Source: Telmatobacter sp049510455
GTDB lineage: Bacteria > Acidobacteriota > Terriglobia > Terriglobales > Acidobacteriaceae
Length of the DNA: 64,000 nucleotides
NCBI RefSeq assembly: GCF_049510455.1
Contig: NZ_JBEKYX010000001.1
Location: 42,920-106,919, forward strand
Direction of reading: 5' to 3'
In this document: positions 17,974 to 29,437 of the stretch, in pieces
Numbering within the stretch: position 1 is the stretch's first letter
How the letters are laid out: the number at the start of each line of letters is the position of its first letter
The notes under the pieces: generated by a model
What the model was told of the DNA's origin: nothing
Databases searched by the model: none
Seen by the model: only the letters and a program-made list of their open reading frames with translations
Made by a program: the position numbers and the translations under genes

Positions 17974-19158
17974 CTTGATTGCGCTTCATATCTAGCGAAT
18001 TCGACAAGTTAGGTTGTCGAAAGAAGCGCCCCACCTGGTGCGGTTATCCACCGAACTGGCGGACAGCACACTTCAACCAATTTGTCTTAGTCCAGCCAGG
18101 CTGCCGTCACCAGAAACTCATTGCGTCTGGAGAGCTTCCTGGTTGAGTCAACGTATGGATGCGCCAAAGGGGGCTAAAGGTAGCTCCGCATATCGAATGG
18201 TTGTAGAAGGCTCCCGGCAACTCGAGTTGTTCGGTTGCGTACTTGAGCGGTGCTCGTCTGGAGCTAAGCCTGAGATGCTGGAGGCGAGGAAGGAAAAACT
18301 GGCTACTGTCCCGAGCATACACCCGATTGAGCTTATGTGCCGATGGTGTCATAAGCGATCGGGTAAAAGCGGTTTGTTGACGAAACAAGCACCATCTTTT
18401 CGGCGTTACCCAATCTTCGCAGAACCTGAACTTCTGTACGGTCAACACGAAGCTGATTTTTAGCGAAGAAGTCGTATCGAGCGCTATGGCACAGAAATGC
18501 AACCGAAGGCATTCACCGATTGCCTTGGCAAATATTCAGCGCCTTTGAATTCCTTCCGTATAACGGGGCAGCCGAAAGCAAATCTCCAATGAAGAGAACA
18601 GTCAGGCCGAAGCACTCAATTGAGCAAGATTTCCGAACACTCGCGCGAGATGATCCCGCGAAACGCGCTTTCCGTCACTCAATTTCCGATTCGCCTTCGA
18701 TATTCAACAATCAGTAAATTTCAAACTCCACCACCACCGATCCCCATCCTCCATTACTAAAGTCCAATGCCCTTTCGTACCGTCCCAACCCTCCAGAAAA
18801 TTTGCATAAAATAACCGCCGTTTATGCCATACTCATAATCAGCAGCAAAAGACGGCCCGAATCCATCACGGATTCGGGCCGTTTCGTTCAGGGACGGTAC
18901 GGTACCCCTCCCCCATCCCCCTTGCACCACAACTGGTGCAAAAGGTGCCGTACCACCTGTGCAAGCTGCACAGTCTTGAAATGAAGATCGCATAAAGATT
19001 CAAATAAGAAGTGTGGAAACGCCCACAATCAACACAAAATAAATATCTTAGGAGAAACCATTGCACAGGATAACTCCCAAAAATCAACGCCCTGACCGCA
19101 CAAACAAAACCGAACCATTCCCGTAAACTCCTTATGGCTCTTCGCCGTCTCTCTCGAC
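17974..19158. other. Long gene-free gap, AT-richer than neighbours
   Basis: About 1.2 kb without a credible gene. The one open frame at 18014-18463 has unnatural composition and no RBS. The left part should carry the promoter of the minus-strand GT4 gene. The right part (18776-18973) is the hairpin cluster described separately. It could be a decayed gene. Confidence 0.55.
18776..18973. ncRNA. Candidate structured RNA/DNA element with nested and alternative hairpins
   Basis: Six perfect or near-perfect pairings fall within 198 bases. P1: 18776-18786 with 18891-18901 (11 bp). P2: 18804-18810 with 18821-18827 (7 bp). P3: 18852-18864 with 18870-18882 (13 bp, loop ATCAC). P4: 18896-18906 with 18944-18954 (11 bp, one G-U). 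P5: 18922-18929 with 18934-18941 (8 bp). P6: 18957-18963 with 18967-18973 (7 bp, loop AGC). P2 and P3 nest in P1, P5 nests in P4, and P1 and P4 share bases 18896-18901 so cannot form together. There is no open frame across it. Function and strand unknown; a palindromic repeat is an alternative explanation. Confidence 0.45.
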
Positions 19159-19413
19159 ATGGAGACGCGTTTTCGCTGTCCGTGCTGCGGCTACCGCACA
19201 TTGAACACACCGGAATCGATGGAGCTGTGCCCCGTCTGCTGGTGGGAAGACGACGGCCAGGAAGACGAAGACGCCGGCGAAATCCGCCTCACCGTCAACG
19301 GCGCACTGAGCCTCAGCGAGGCCCGCATGCACTTCGCCGAGTGCGGCGCAGCGCATCCCCGCTTCCTGCCCTACGTCCGCAGGCCGGAATCCACTGAACT
19401 GGCGGCGGACTGA
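19159..19413 (+). CDS. CPCC-family cysteine-rich small protein
   Basis: 84 residues opening with the CPCC signature: C7, C9, C10 then CPVC (C24, C27), a probable zinc site, followed by WWEDDGQ. This matches the short cysteine-rich CPCC family, whose role is unknown. The next gene starts 13 bases downstream on the same strand, so the two may be a unit. Confidence 0.75.
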   Translation: METRFRCPCCGYRTLNTPESMELCPVCWWEDDGQEDEDAGEIRLTVNGALSLSEARMHFAECGAAHPRFLPYVRRPESTELAAD

Positions 19414-19426
19414 TTACACGCTCAGC

Positions 19427-19750
19427 ATGGTCTTTACAAAACGCCTCCGCGAAGGTGTTCGCCGCGGCGAAATCACCTGCAGCGTACGCATCTGGATGCG
19501 TCCCCACGTAAAGGTCGGCCATCGCTACAAGATGGACGAAGGCGAGATAGAAATCGACTCGATTGAACCCATCGGGTTCCCGGACATCACACCGGAGTTA
19601 GCGCGAGCATCCGGCTTTCTGGGCGTAATTGACCTTCTCAAGGTCGCAAAACACGGTCCCGGCGAAAACATCTACTTAGTCCGCTTCCACTACCTGCCGC
19701 CCGCCAAACCGGAACTACAGCCAATTGGGCGGAGAGTGAGGCAACGGTGA
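19427..19750 (+). CDS. Small ASCH/PUA-like protein (tentative)
   Basis: 107 residues: an N-terminal FTKRLREGVRRGEITCSVRIW strand-helix-strand, then HVKVGHRYKMDEGEIEIDSIEPI, resembling the ASCH fold (small RNA-binding-like beta barrel) where a Lys/Arg-rich helix precedes a GxxY beta turn. No enzyme motif is evident. It probably forms a two-gene unit with the CPCC gene just upstream. Confidence 0.55.
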   Translation: MVFTKRLREGVRRGEITCSVRIWMRPHVKVGHRYKMDEGEIEIDSIEPIGFPDITPELARASGFLGVIDLLKVAKHGPGENIYLVRFHYLPPAKPELQPIGRRVRQR

Positions 19751-20030
19751 AAAGTGCAAGAAGAAAAACGCGGAATAGAGATCTGAGCGGCATGGGCAGT
19801 CTCGGGCAAAAATGATCGCGAAGCGATTGTACCGGGGCTGGCGCGCGACTGATGGTAACGTTCCCCAAAGGGTACGTTCGAACCGGGCTTTCCGCCTCTC
19901 AGTTTGACCCTTCGGTTGCTTCCCTCTTACCATTAACAAAGCACCTCCCCCGAGCTGGCGGCCTTTGTCGTATTGCCCCATTGCCGGGGAGTTCTCACGC
20001 GGCGCCAAGCGCGCCTGGAAGGCAACGAAG

Positions 20031-21410
20031 TTGAGTTCTGTTGACACCATCGAAAACACACCGGAGCAGGAAGCCACTGGCCACGAAGGCCACACGCATG
20101 ACCACGACCATCACGATCATGATCACTCTCACACCCCCGCTCCTGTCCTGAATCCTGACTGCACCCGCGAAGTGGTGCTGGACATTCCCGCCGAAGATGT
20201 GACCAAGGCCTTCCGCGGCGTCACGCGAAACTATCAGAAGTATGCCCGCATCCCCGGCTTCCGCCCCGGCAAAGCCCCGGAGAGCGTCATCAAGCGCAAG
20301 TACGAAAATGAGATTCGCAAAGATGTGCTGGATCAGATTCTGCCTGGGAAATTCAACCAGGCAGTAGCGGAGCAGGGCGTGTCGCCAGTTGGCCAGCCCC
20401 AGGTAACGGACTTGAAGCTCGAAGACGGCGAGCCGCTGCATGTGAAGGCGGTATTTGAGTATCTCCCCGAGTTTTCGATCGAAGGCTACCAGAATGTGAC
20501 CGTGCCCAAGCCCTCTGTTGAAGCAACGGACGAGGAGTTTAACGCCGAGATGGAGCAGCTCCGCGACTCGCGCTCCACGGTCGAGCCGGTCGAAGAAGAG
20601 CGTCCGCTGGTGGACGGTGACTGGGCCCTGATCTCCTACGAGGGCAAGATCGAAGGCTCCGACGACACCGCCCCCATCAAGGGAGAAGAAGCGCTCGTTG
20701 AAATTGGCGGCAAAGACACCGTAGAAGCCTTCACCAGCGCCCTGCGCGGCGCAACGGTAGGCCAGACCCTGGACGTTTCCGCAAGCTACCCCGCGGAATA
20801 TCCGCAGGCCACACTTGCCAACAAGACAGTGGACTACACGATTGACGTCAAGGCCATCCGCAAGCGCACCGTACCTGAACTCAATGATGATTTCGCCAAG
20901 GAGCTGGGCGAATACGAGAGCTTGGCCGATCTCGAAACCAAGGTGCGCGAGCATGTAGCCAGCCGCAAGCGGCGCAGCGTGGAAGGCGAAACGAAGGATC
21001 GGCTCTTTCATGCGCTGGTCGAGCGTTTCCCGTTCCCTGTTCCCGAATCGCTGGTGCAGGAGCAGATTGACGCCCGCCTGGAGCGTGGATTGCGCGCGCT
21101 CGCCGGCCAGGGTATGAGCCCAGAGCAGATGCGGAAGCTGGACTTTGCCCGCCTGCGCGCAGCCCAGCGCGATTCCGCGGCTGCTGAAGTGAAGAGCGGC
21201 ATTCTTCTCGCCAAAATTGCACACGCTGAGAACGTGCAGGTAACGGACGAGGAAGTGGACCACGAGGTTCAGATTGGCGCCATGCAAACCGGCGAATCAG
21301 CCGATGCCCTGCTTGCGCGATTGACGCAGGAGGGCGGCCTAGCTAGAATCCGTGAACAACTGAAGCGCGAAAAAACCGCTCAACTTTTGTACGATCGGCT
21401 GCCTGCCTAG
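20031..21410 (+). CDS. tig: Trigger factor, ribosome-associated chaperone/PPIase
   Basis: I chose TTG at 20031, which has GGAAGG nine bases upstream; the ATG at 19965 is in frame but has no RBS and adds a basic stretch not seen in the family. This gives 459 aa. The ribosome-docking domain has the GFRPGK signature (YARIPGFRPGKAPESVIKRKY). A FKBP-type PPIase domain follows (VDGDWALISYEGKI...), then the helical substrate arms. An unusual feature is a His/Asp-rich segment (GHTHDHDHHDHDHSH) before the ribosome-binding domain, a possible metal-binding tail. It is followed by clpP and clpX, the common tig-clpP-clpX order. Confidence 0.93.
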   Translation: MSSVDTIENTPEQEATGHEGHTHDHDHHDHDHSHTPAPVLNPDCTREVVLDIPAEDVTKAFRGVTRNYQKYARIPGFRPGKAPESVIKRKYENEIRKDVLDQILPGKFNQAVAEQGVSPVGQPQVTDLKLEDGEPLHVKAVFEYLPEFSIEGYQNVTVPKPSVEATDEEFNAEMEQLRDSRSTVEPVEEERPLVDGDWALISYEGKIEGSDDTAPIKGEEALVEIGGKDTVEAFTSALRGATVGQTLDVSASYPAEYPQATLANKTVDYTIDVKAIRKRTVPELNDDFAKELGEYESLADLETKVREHVASRKRRSVEGETKDRLFHALVERFPFPVPESLVQEQIDARLERGLRALAGQGMSPEQMRKLDFARLRAAQRDSAAAEVKSGILLAKIAHAENVQVTDEEVDHEVQIGAMQTGESADALLARLTQEGGLARIREQLKREKTAQLLYDRLPA

Positions 21411-21484
21411 CTGGGGGCAACGTCGCGCTCATAAACGGGCGGCGAAGACAAGCGTAACTGAACTGGAGAGCGAAAAGGGCATAC

Positions 21485-22078
21485 ATGGCATTGGTTCCCA
21501 TGGTTGTTGAGCAGACGAGCCGGGGCGAGCGCGCCTACGACATTTACTCGCGTCTGCTGCGCGATAACATCATTTTTCTTGGTACGCCGATTGATGATCA
21601 GATAGCCAATCTGGTGGTCGCACAGTTGTTGTTCCTTTCCGGCGAAGACCCGGACAAGGACATTCAACTCTACATCAATTCGCCGGGCGGTTCCATCACG
21701 GCCGGCCTTGCCATCTACGACACCATGCAGTACATCAAGAACTCCGTAACAACCTTCTGCATCGGTCAGGCGGCCAGCATGGGCGCGTTTCTGTTGCTCG
21801 CTGGAACAAAGGGTAAGCGGTTCGCGCTGCCCAACTCGCGCATTCTCATTCACCAGCCTTCCATGGGCGGCCTCAGCGGCCAGGCCACGGACATCGACAT
21901 CCACGCTCGCGAGATCCTTCGCATCCGTGAGATCACCAATACCCTGATGGCCAAGCACACAGGCCAGCCTCTCGATCGCATCGAACGCGACGTAGAGCGC
22001 GACTTCATCATGAATGCCGAGCAGTCCAAGGAATACGGCATCATCGACGAGATTATCGACCGGCCGCGCGGTAGCTAG
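21485..22078 (+). CDS. clpP: ATP-dependent Clp protease proteolytic subunit
   Basis: 197 residues, full length. The catalytic triad is Ser98 (GQAASMGA), His123 (LIHQPS) and Asp173 (ERDVERDF). The oxyanion and substrate-binding region NSPGGS is at about 65-70. ClpP forms the double-heptamer chamber fed by ClpX. It lies 74 bases after tig and 79 before clpX. Confidence 0.96.
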   Translation: MALVPMVVEQTSRGERAYDIYSRLLRDNIIFLGTPIDDQIANLVVAQLLFLSGEDPDKDIQLYINSPGGSITAGLAIYDTMQYIKNSVTTFCIGQAASMGAFLLLAGTKGKRFALPNSRILIHQPSMGGLSGQATDIDIHAREILRIREITNTLMAKHTGQPLDRIERDVERDFIMNAEQSKEYGIIDEIIDRPRGS

Positions 22079-22157
22079 CGCGGCTTTAACTTTTTCCGCT
22101 CAGGCGGATGCAGAAACCAAATGCAAGTCCGGAAAGTCCGGGAGGAGTCGTACAACC

Positions 22158-23429
22158 ATGAAAACGCGCACGGGACCTGAAGAAGCATTGCGCTGCTCGT
22201 TCTGCCACAAATCGCAGGATGCGGTTGCAAAATTGATCTCGTCGCCCAGCGACTATCCCCGGGCCTACATCTGCGATGAATGCGTGGGTGTCTGCAACTC
22301 GATCCTCGAAGACGACCGCGGCGAAGCGCATCCCTCCACCAACGCCGGCCACCTGCCCAAACCGCATGAAGTCAAAAGTTTTCTCGATGACTATGTAATC
22401 GGACAGGACCAGACCAAGAAGAAGCTCGCCGTGGCGGTTTACAACCACTACAAGCGCATCCAGATGAACCGGGTGCGGAACAATGATGTCGAGTTGGCGA
22501 AGTCGAACATCCTTCTGGTCGGCCCCACCGGCTCCGGCAAAACATTGCTCGCGCACACCCTCGCCAAGATGCTCGATGTCCCCTTCGCCATCGTCGACGC
22601 AACAACACTCACCGAAGCCGGCTATGTAGGCGAGGATGTGGAGAACATCATCCTCAAGCTCCTGCAGGCCGCCGACGGGGACGTGACCAAGGCGCAGCAG
22701 GGCATCATTTACATCGACGAGATCGACAAGATCGGCCGCAAGGATGAAAACCCCTCCATCACGCGCGACGTGAGCGGTGAGGGCGTGCAGCAGGCGCTGC
22801 TTAAGATACTTGAGGGCACCGTTGCCAACGTTCCTCCGCAGGGCGGGCGCAAGCATCCGCACCAGGAGTTCACCGCGGTCGATACCACAAATATCCTCTT
22901 CATCTGCGGCGGAGCCTTTGTGGGCCTTGAGCGCGTAGTAGGCCGGCGCGTTGGCAAGAAGGCGCTCGGCTTCAAGACCATTGACGCCGAAGCCGATGCC
23001 GCAACAACTCGTGCCCATCGCGATACGGAACTGCTGCGCAAGACTGAGCCGCAGGACCTGATCAAGTACGGGCTGATTCCGGAGTTCGTTGGCCGTCTGC
23101 CTGTAATGGGCGTGCTTGACGAGCTGGATGAAGCCGCCCTGGTTGAAATTCTCACCAAGCCCCGCAATGCAATTATGAAGCAGTATCAGCGCCTGCTCGA
23201 ATACGAGAACGTCCGGATCCACTTCTCGCAGGACGCAGTGGGCGCCATTGCCCGCGAAGCTCTGACTCGCAAGGTCGGCGCGCGCGGCCTTCGCATGATC
23301 CTGGAAGAGCTGATGCTTGACCTGATGTACAACCTGCCAACCAACAAGAAGGCACGCGATCTGGAAATCACACGCGACATGGTCGAGCGTCGCGATCTCT
23401 CGCTCTGCCTGCTGGAAAAAGCAGGATAA
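22158..23429 (+). CDS. clpX: ClpX, AAA+ unfoldase of the ClpXP protease
   Basis: I chose the ATG at 22158 (423 aa), with GGAGG upstream; the frame runs further back into clpP but this start gives the standard N-terminus. The zinc-binding domain has C13, C16, C39 and C42. AAA+ motifs are GPTGSGKT (Walker A), IIYIDEIDKI (Walker B), the GYVGEDVE pore loop and sensor 2 within GARGLRMILEE. It unfolds substrates and threads them into ClpP. A strong terminator follows directly. Confidence 0.96.
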   Translation: MKTRTGPEEALRCSFCHKSQDAVAKLISSPSDYPRAYICDECVGVCNSILEDDRGEAHPSTNAGHLPKPHEVKSFLDDYVIGQDQTKKKLAVAVYNHYKRIQMNRVRNNDVELAKSNILLVGPTGSGKTLLAHTLAKMLDVPFAIVDATTLTEAGYVGEDVENIILKLLQAADGDVTKAQQGIIYIDEIDKIGRKDENPSITRDVSGEGVQQALLKILEGTVANVPPQGGRKHPHQEFTAVDTTNILFICGGAFVGLERVVGRRVGKKALGFKTIDAEADAATTRAHRDTELLRKTEPQDLIKYGLIPEFVGRLPVMGVLDELDEAALVEILTKPRNAIMKQYQRLLEYENVRIHFSQDAVGAIAREALTRKVGARGLRMILEELMLDLMYNLPTNKKARDLEITRDMVERRDLSLCLLEKAG

Positions 23430-23450
23430 CTCGCAAGACGCTTCAAAAAT

Positions 23451-23487
23451 AAAAAGACCGCGCTGCATAGCGCGGCCTTTTATTTTT
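23451..23487. terminator. Bidirectional intrinsic terminator between clpX and the glycosyltransferase gene
   Basis: CCGCGCT (23458-23464) pairs with AGCGCGG (23469-23475) around GCAT. It is flanked by an A-run on the left and CCTTTTATTTTT on the right, so it can stop transcription of both convergent genes. Confidence 0.9.
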
Positions 23488-23491
23488 CCGC

Positions 23492-25333
23492 TTACTTACT
23501 TTGCAAAGCTACTGGAGTGGGAGACATCGCAGAACCAGCAGAACAAAGCTCATCCGTATCCACCAGCTTGAGCGCCTGACGTGCCTCTTCGGCTGACCAT
23601 ATTTCCCCGTGATCCGGCGCTGTAAGCCGCCAGACATGACGGTCGCGATAGTGGCAGATGAGTGGCTGATCGGGGTCGACCGGGTCCAGGCTGTGAGCCC
23701 AGATGATGCGTTGAGAAGGAATGTCAAATCCATTGCGCACCCATTCTTCCGTTGGTTGATGGTCCGTCGTATACCGCACCAGCACCAGGCTATTGCCGGA
23801 AATGGCCTTCAGCGCTTCTTCCGTAGCGGCTTTGGAGAGAACGGCAGGAGCTGTCGTCCGTTCCGGATACGGCGGTATGTTGGCAAATTGCAGGGCTTCA
23901 ACACTCACGAGAGCCACAAGAGCTGTAAAGACAAGCGCAGCTCCAAGGCGTGTCCTGCGATGCCACGCATAGACCGAGCGCAAGGCAAACATCCCGAGGA
24001 TGGCGATCACAGGCAGGATCGGAGCGAAGTAATGCTCGTGATTCCATGTCTCAACCGAAAATCCGAGCGCCATAAATCCAAGCAGCGGCCATACCCAACG
24101 CAACCTTCTGTTTCCGGCGCAAAGCAGCAGGCCGGCTGCGAGCGGTGCCAGCGTCACGCCGATAAAAAATGACCCGATCAGGATGAACTTCCTCGCGATG
24201 GAAAGGAACCATCCTGAAAGCGTGCGCATGCGCCATTTATGCGGGTGTTCTATGACGAGATATTGATTTTTCTGAGCCGCGATCTCAGAATTGCTTTCCG
24301 TGTACTGCGCTTCAAAATGATTCGTTGGCGTAGCATCCTTCTGGAAAAGAAATGCCGGAGTGGCGGAATACTGCCGTCCATCTTCGGCCCAGGGAAGATT
24401 ACCGGCATGCCCGGTCACGTGCCAATCGTAGTAGCCAAGCCACACCGCCCCCACGCCAAGCACAAGAACATAAGCAGCGGCAGCCTTCGCCGCCGGTATT
24501 TTTTGTCCACTGCGAAGTGAAGCCAGGAAGCGGACAAGAATCGCAATGCCGATCGGCGCGGCAAGCAACGTCCCTTCATAGGGTCGCGTGTTGGCAAGAA
24601 GCCAGCAGCCAAGCGCAAGAATCGCGCCATTGCTGACAGTAAACCTCTTCCAGAGGCGCAGGGCGGACCCCACCACCAGACAGGCTCCAATGGCCGCTGC
24701 CGCGCCGCCCATATACGTGTCATTCCAGTACGATGTCCACGTGATCTGAGCAGCAGCAATGAGCCCCCCGAGGAAGGCCCATCGGTGCGGCATGATCCCC
24801 AGCAGAGCCCAGTAAAGCGCCGCGCACATAAGCGCGCAACTCAGCAGCACGCCGGCAAAAGGGGTGCCGAATACAACCCATCCCAGGGTAAGAAAAAGAG
24901 ACTGCCCCGGCGGATACTTGCCCGAGTAGCTAGGCACTAGAAGCTCTTCATAGGTCTCGAAGTGCGTCCAGAACTCCGGCGTAGGGTTTGTCAATCGTCC
25001 ATGCGCAAAAGTCTCGGCCTGCAGCAGGTAGGAAAATTCGTCGAAATTTCGGGGCACCTTAACAGCGCGCCAGTGCCAGTCCACAAATCGGCCCGCAAGC
25101 GAAACGACGATCAGTAACGCCATCGCCGCAATCGAATTCCGCGGCACTCTCCCCAGCCAGCGCAGCGGCTGAAAGCGCAGCCCAGGAAAAGCTCGCAAGG
25201 CAAAAGCAACAACCGCGCCGAACGCCAGGCACGCCACCGGCAATACCAGACCCCGGAGTTGTGTGCTCACATTCGGATCGAGGACAAGAGCTAATTGGGA
25301 AACCAGAGGAAAGCCCGATGCGGCTGCGTTCAT
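23492..25333 (-). CDS. GT-C (ArnT/PMT-like) multi-span membrane glycosyltransferase
   Basis: 613 residues with about 11 hydrophobic spans. The first periplasmic loop carries DEFSYLLQAETFAHGRLTNP, the acidic motif position of GT-C enzymes that use polyprenyl-phosphate sugars, and the following loop has SGKYPPGQSLFL. The C-terminal third is soluble and periplasmic. It lies 65 bases after the GT2 gene on the same strand, which may make the polyprenyl-phosphate sugar it uses. Acceptor unknown. Confidence 0.75.
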   Translation of the reverse strand: MNAAASGFPLVSQLALVLDPNVSTQLRGLVLPVACLAFGAVVAFALRAFPGLRFQPLRWLGRVPRNSIAAMALLIVVSLAGRFVDWHWRAVKVPRNFDEFSYLLQAETFAHGRLTNPTPEFWTHFETYEELLVPSYSGKYPPGQSLFLTLGWVVFGTPFAGVLLSCALMCAALYWALLGIMPHRWAFLGGLIAAAQITWTSYWNDTYMGGAAAAIGACLVVGSALRLWKRFTVSNGAILALGCWLLANTRPYEGTLLAAPIGIAILVRFLASLRSGQKIPAAKAAAAYVLVLGVGAVWLGYYDWHVTGHAGNLPWAEDGRQYSATPAFLFQKDATPTNHFEAQYTESNSEIAAQKNQYLVIEHPHKWRMRTLSGWFLSIARKFILIGSFFIGVTLAPLAAGLLLCAGNRRLRWVWPLLGFMALGFSVETWNHEHYFAPILPVIAILGMFALRSVYAWHRRTRLGAALVFTALVALVSVEALQFANIPPYPERTTAPAVLSKAATEEALKAISGNSLVLVRYTTDHQPTEEWVRNGFDIPSQRIIWAHSLDPVDPDQPLICHYRDRHVWRLTAPDHGEIWSAEEARQALKLVDTDELCSAGSAMSPTPVALQSK

Positions 25334-25398
25334 CCTTTAAACTCCTACCGGGGTCAACTGTATGTCATGCGACCGGATACAGGAATCGGAGCCGGCGT

Positions 25399-26613
25399 CT
25401 ACCGCCGCTTCATTCCCAGGACGCTCAAAAAGAAGCTGGAAAAAATAGTCTGCCCACCCACCATCAGCGCCAGCACAGAGGGCAAAACGCGGCGCAGCAT
25501 CACGCCCGCATCCAGGTTGCCGAAGTGTCGTCCGCTCCAGATGGAAACAGCCCAGAACGATCCTGCCAGCCCGAGCAGCAGCAGAGCCGCGCCGATAATG
25601 AGGCCGGTCTCCAGCGTGACATAACGGAACATTTTCGAAAGCCGCGCATCCTCCGGAAGCAGTCCCTCGCGAATAGCGAAGATCTTGGTAAAGAGGGCAA
25701 AGCTGACAGCCTGATAGCCGAGCATGAAAGCGCAGGCCGCATAGAGCAGCGTATGCACATCCAGAACCGTATGGCCCAGCGGGCGCGGTCCTGGCAAAAG
25801 CCATATTCCGGCCAGCAGACCCGTCAGCATGAGTGCGAGACCCGGATAAAGGAACAGCCATCGCGGGCTATACAGCAGCAGAAAGCGCAGATGCCGCCAG
25901 CCGTCGCGCCAGCTGCGCAGATGCGGAGGCCGGCTGCGGCCATCGGGGCTCAGCGTCGTGGGAACTTCGGTAATATTCATGCCGAAGAGGGATGCCTTCA
26001 CCACCATCTCGCTGGCAAATTCCATTCCCGCTGTCTGAAGGTCCATTCGGCGGTAGGCATCCTTGCTGAAACCGCGCAGGCCGCAGTGGAAATCGCCCGC
26101 CGGGCAGCGGAAGAACAACCTGCCGATTGTCGTCAGCACCGGGTTGCCAAGGTACCGATGCAGGGGTGGCATGGCGCCGGGCTTGACCCCGCCGAGAAAG
26201 CGATTGCCCATGACTAGGTCGGAGCCGGAGCGCAGTTTAGATAGAAACTTCGGAATATCGCCGAAGTTATAGCTCATATCCGCATCGCCCATCATCACAT
26301 AACGGCCACGCGCCGCTTCAATGCCGCCACGAAGAGCATTGCCGTAGCCCTTGGCCGTCACACGCACCACCCGGGCGTGCAGGCCCTCGGCAATCTCGAT
26401 CGATCCATCCGTGCTGCCGTTGTCCGCCACCAGTATCTCGGTGGCAATTCCCTGCGGATTCACAGCGTCTTGAATCTGCAGAATGCAGTCGGCCAGCGTC
26501 TCAGCCTCATTCAGACACGGCATGACGACTGTCAGCTCAGGCTCAACAAGCACAGCAAGAACTTCTGATTCAGCTAGCGATGGGTCCACGGCCGGTCCGG
26601 CGCTATTTACCAT
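25399..26613 (-). CDS. GT2 polyprenol-phosphate sugar synthase-like membrane protein
   Basis: The ATG at 26613 (404 aa) gives a compact N-terminus; the frame continues to an ATG at 26700. A GT-A domain comes first (ELTVVMPCLNEAETLADC, ADNGSTDGS, then the MGDADMSYN metal site, a DxD variant). A C-terminal hydrophobic part has four spans. This matches the dolichol-phosphate mannose/glucose synthase-like group that loads sugars on undecaprenyl phosphate. It is the upstream partner of the GT-C gene, a plausible donor-maker/transferase pair. Confidence 0.8.
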   Translation of the reverse strand: MVNSAGPAVDPSLAESEVLAVLVEPELTVVMPCLNEAETLADCILQIQDAVNPQGIATEILVADNGSTDGSIEIAEGLHARVVRVTAKGYGNALRGGIEAARGRYVMMGDADMSYNFGDIPKFLSKLRSGSDLVMGNRFLGGVKPGAMPPLHRYLGNPVLTTIGRLFFRCPAGDFHCGLRGFSKDAYRRMDLQTAGMEFASEMVVKASLFGMNITEVPTTLSPDGRSRPPHLRSWRDGWRHLRFLLLYSPRWLFLYPGLALMLTGLLAGIWLLPGPRPLGHTVLDVHTLLYAACAFMLGYQAVSFALFTKIFAIREGLLPEDARLSKMFRYVTLETGLIIGAALLLLGLAGSFWAVSIWSGRHFGNLDAGVMLRRVLPSVLALMVGGQTIFSSFFLSVLGMKRR

Positions 26614-26959
26614 AATGGAAGCGTCTCCGTTGATCCAGATAGAGTTAATTAAGGGTTGATATAGAGTTAGAGTTAGTTCGTCCAGAGTAATCACTCCCAT
26701 CTTATCAGAGTTAAAATCCTGTGACTAGCTGCATCCAGAGGCACGGAGCAGCAGAAAAGCGCCTCATCGGCGCAAAGTGCATTATCTTTATGGGAAGCCC
26801 GGAGCGGTAAGGCCGTGACCAGAACGCGCGATTCGCTTTCAAATTCCGCAATCTACAGCCTGCGTCCTCACCCGCTGTACAATCCAATCTAAAGCCACTG
26901 CTCTTCGACGCATACGGAACCGATTTTGCCGCGTCGAATGAGCGGCGCTACACTTGCTT

Positions 26960-29374
<2,415 letters not shown>

Positions 29375-29437
29375 CCAACCGCGACCTTCAGGAAAATGCC
29401 GATAGCAGATTGACGCGTACCAGATAGAATCAACCCA

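Noticed and set aside
18014..18463. A 149-residue frame in the 18-19 kb gap
   Set aside because: No RBS, amino-acid use unlike the neighbours, and no recognisable motif or paired gene.
19855..19900. TTCGAACC-like tRNA T-loop motif
   Set aside because: No acceptor stem, anticodon arm or CCA-compatible end could be assembled around it.
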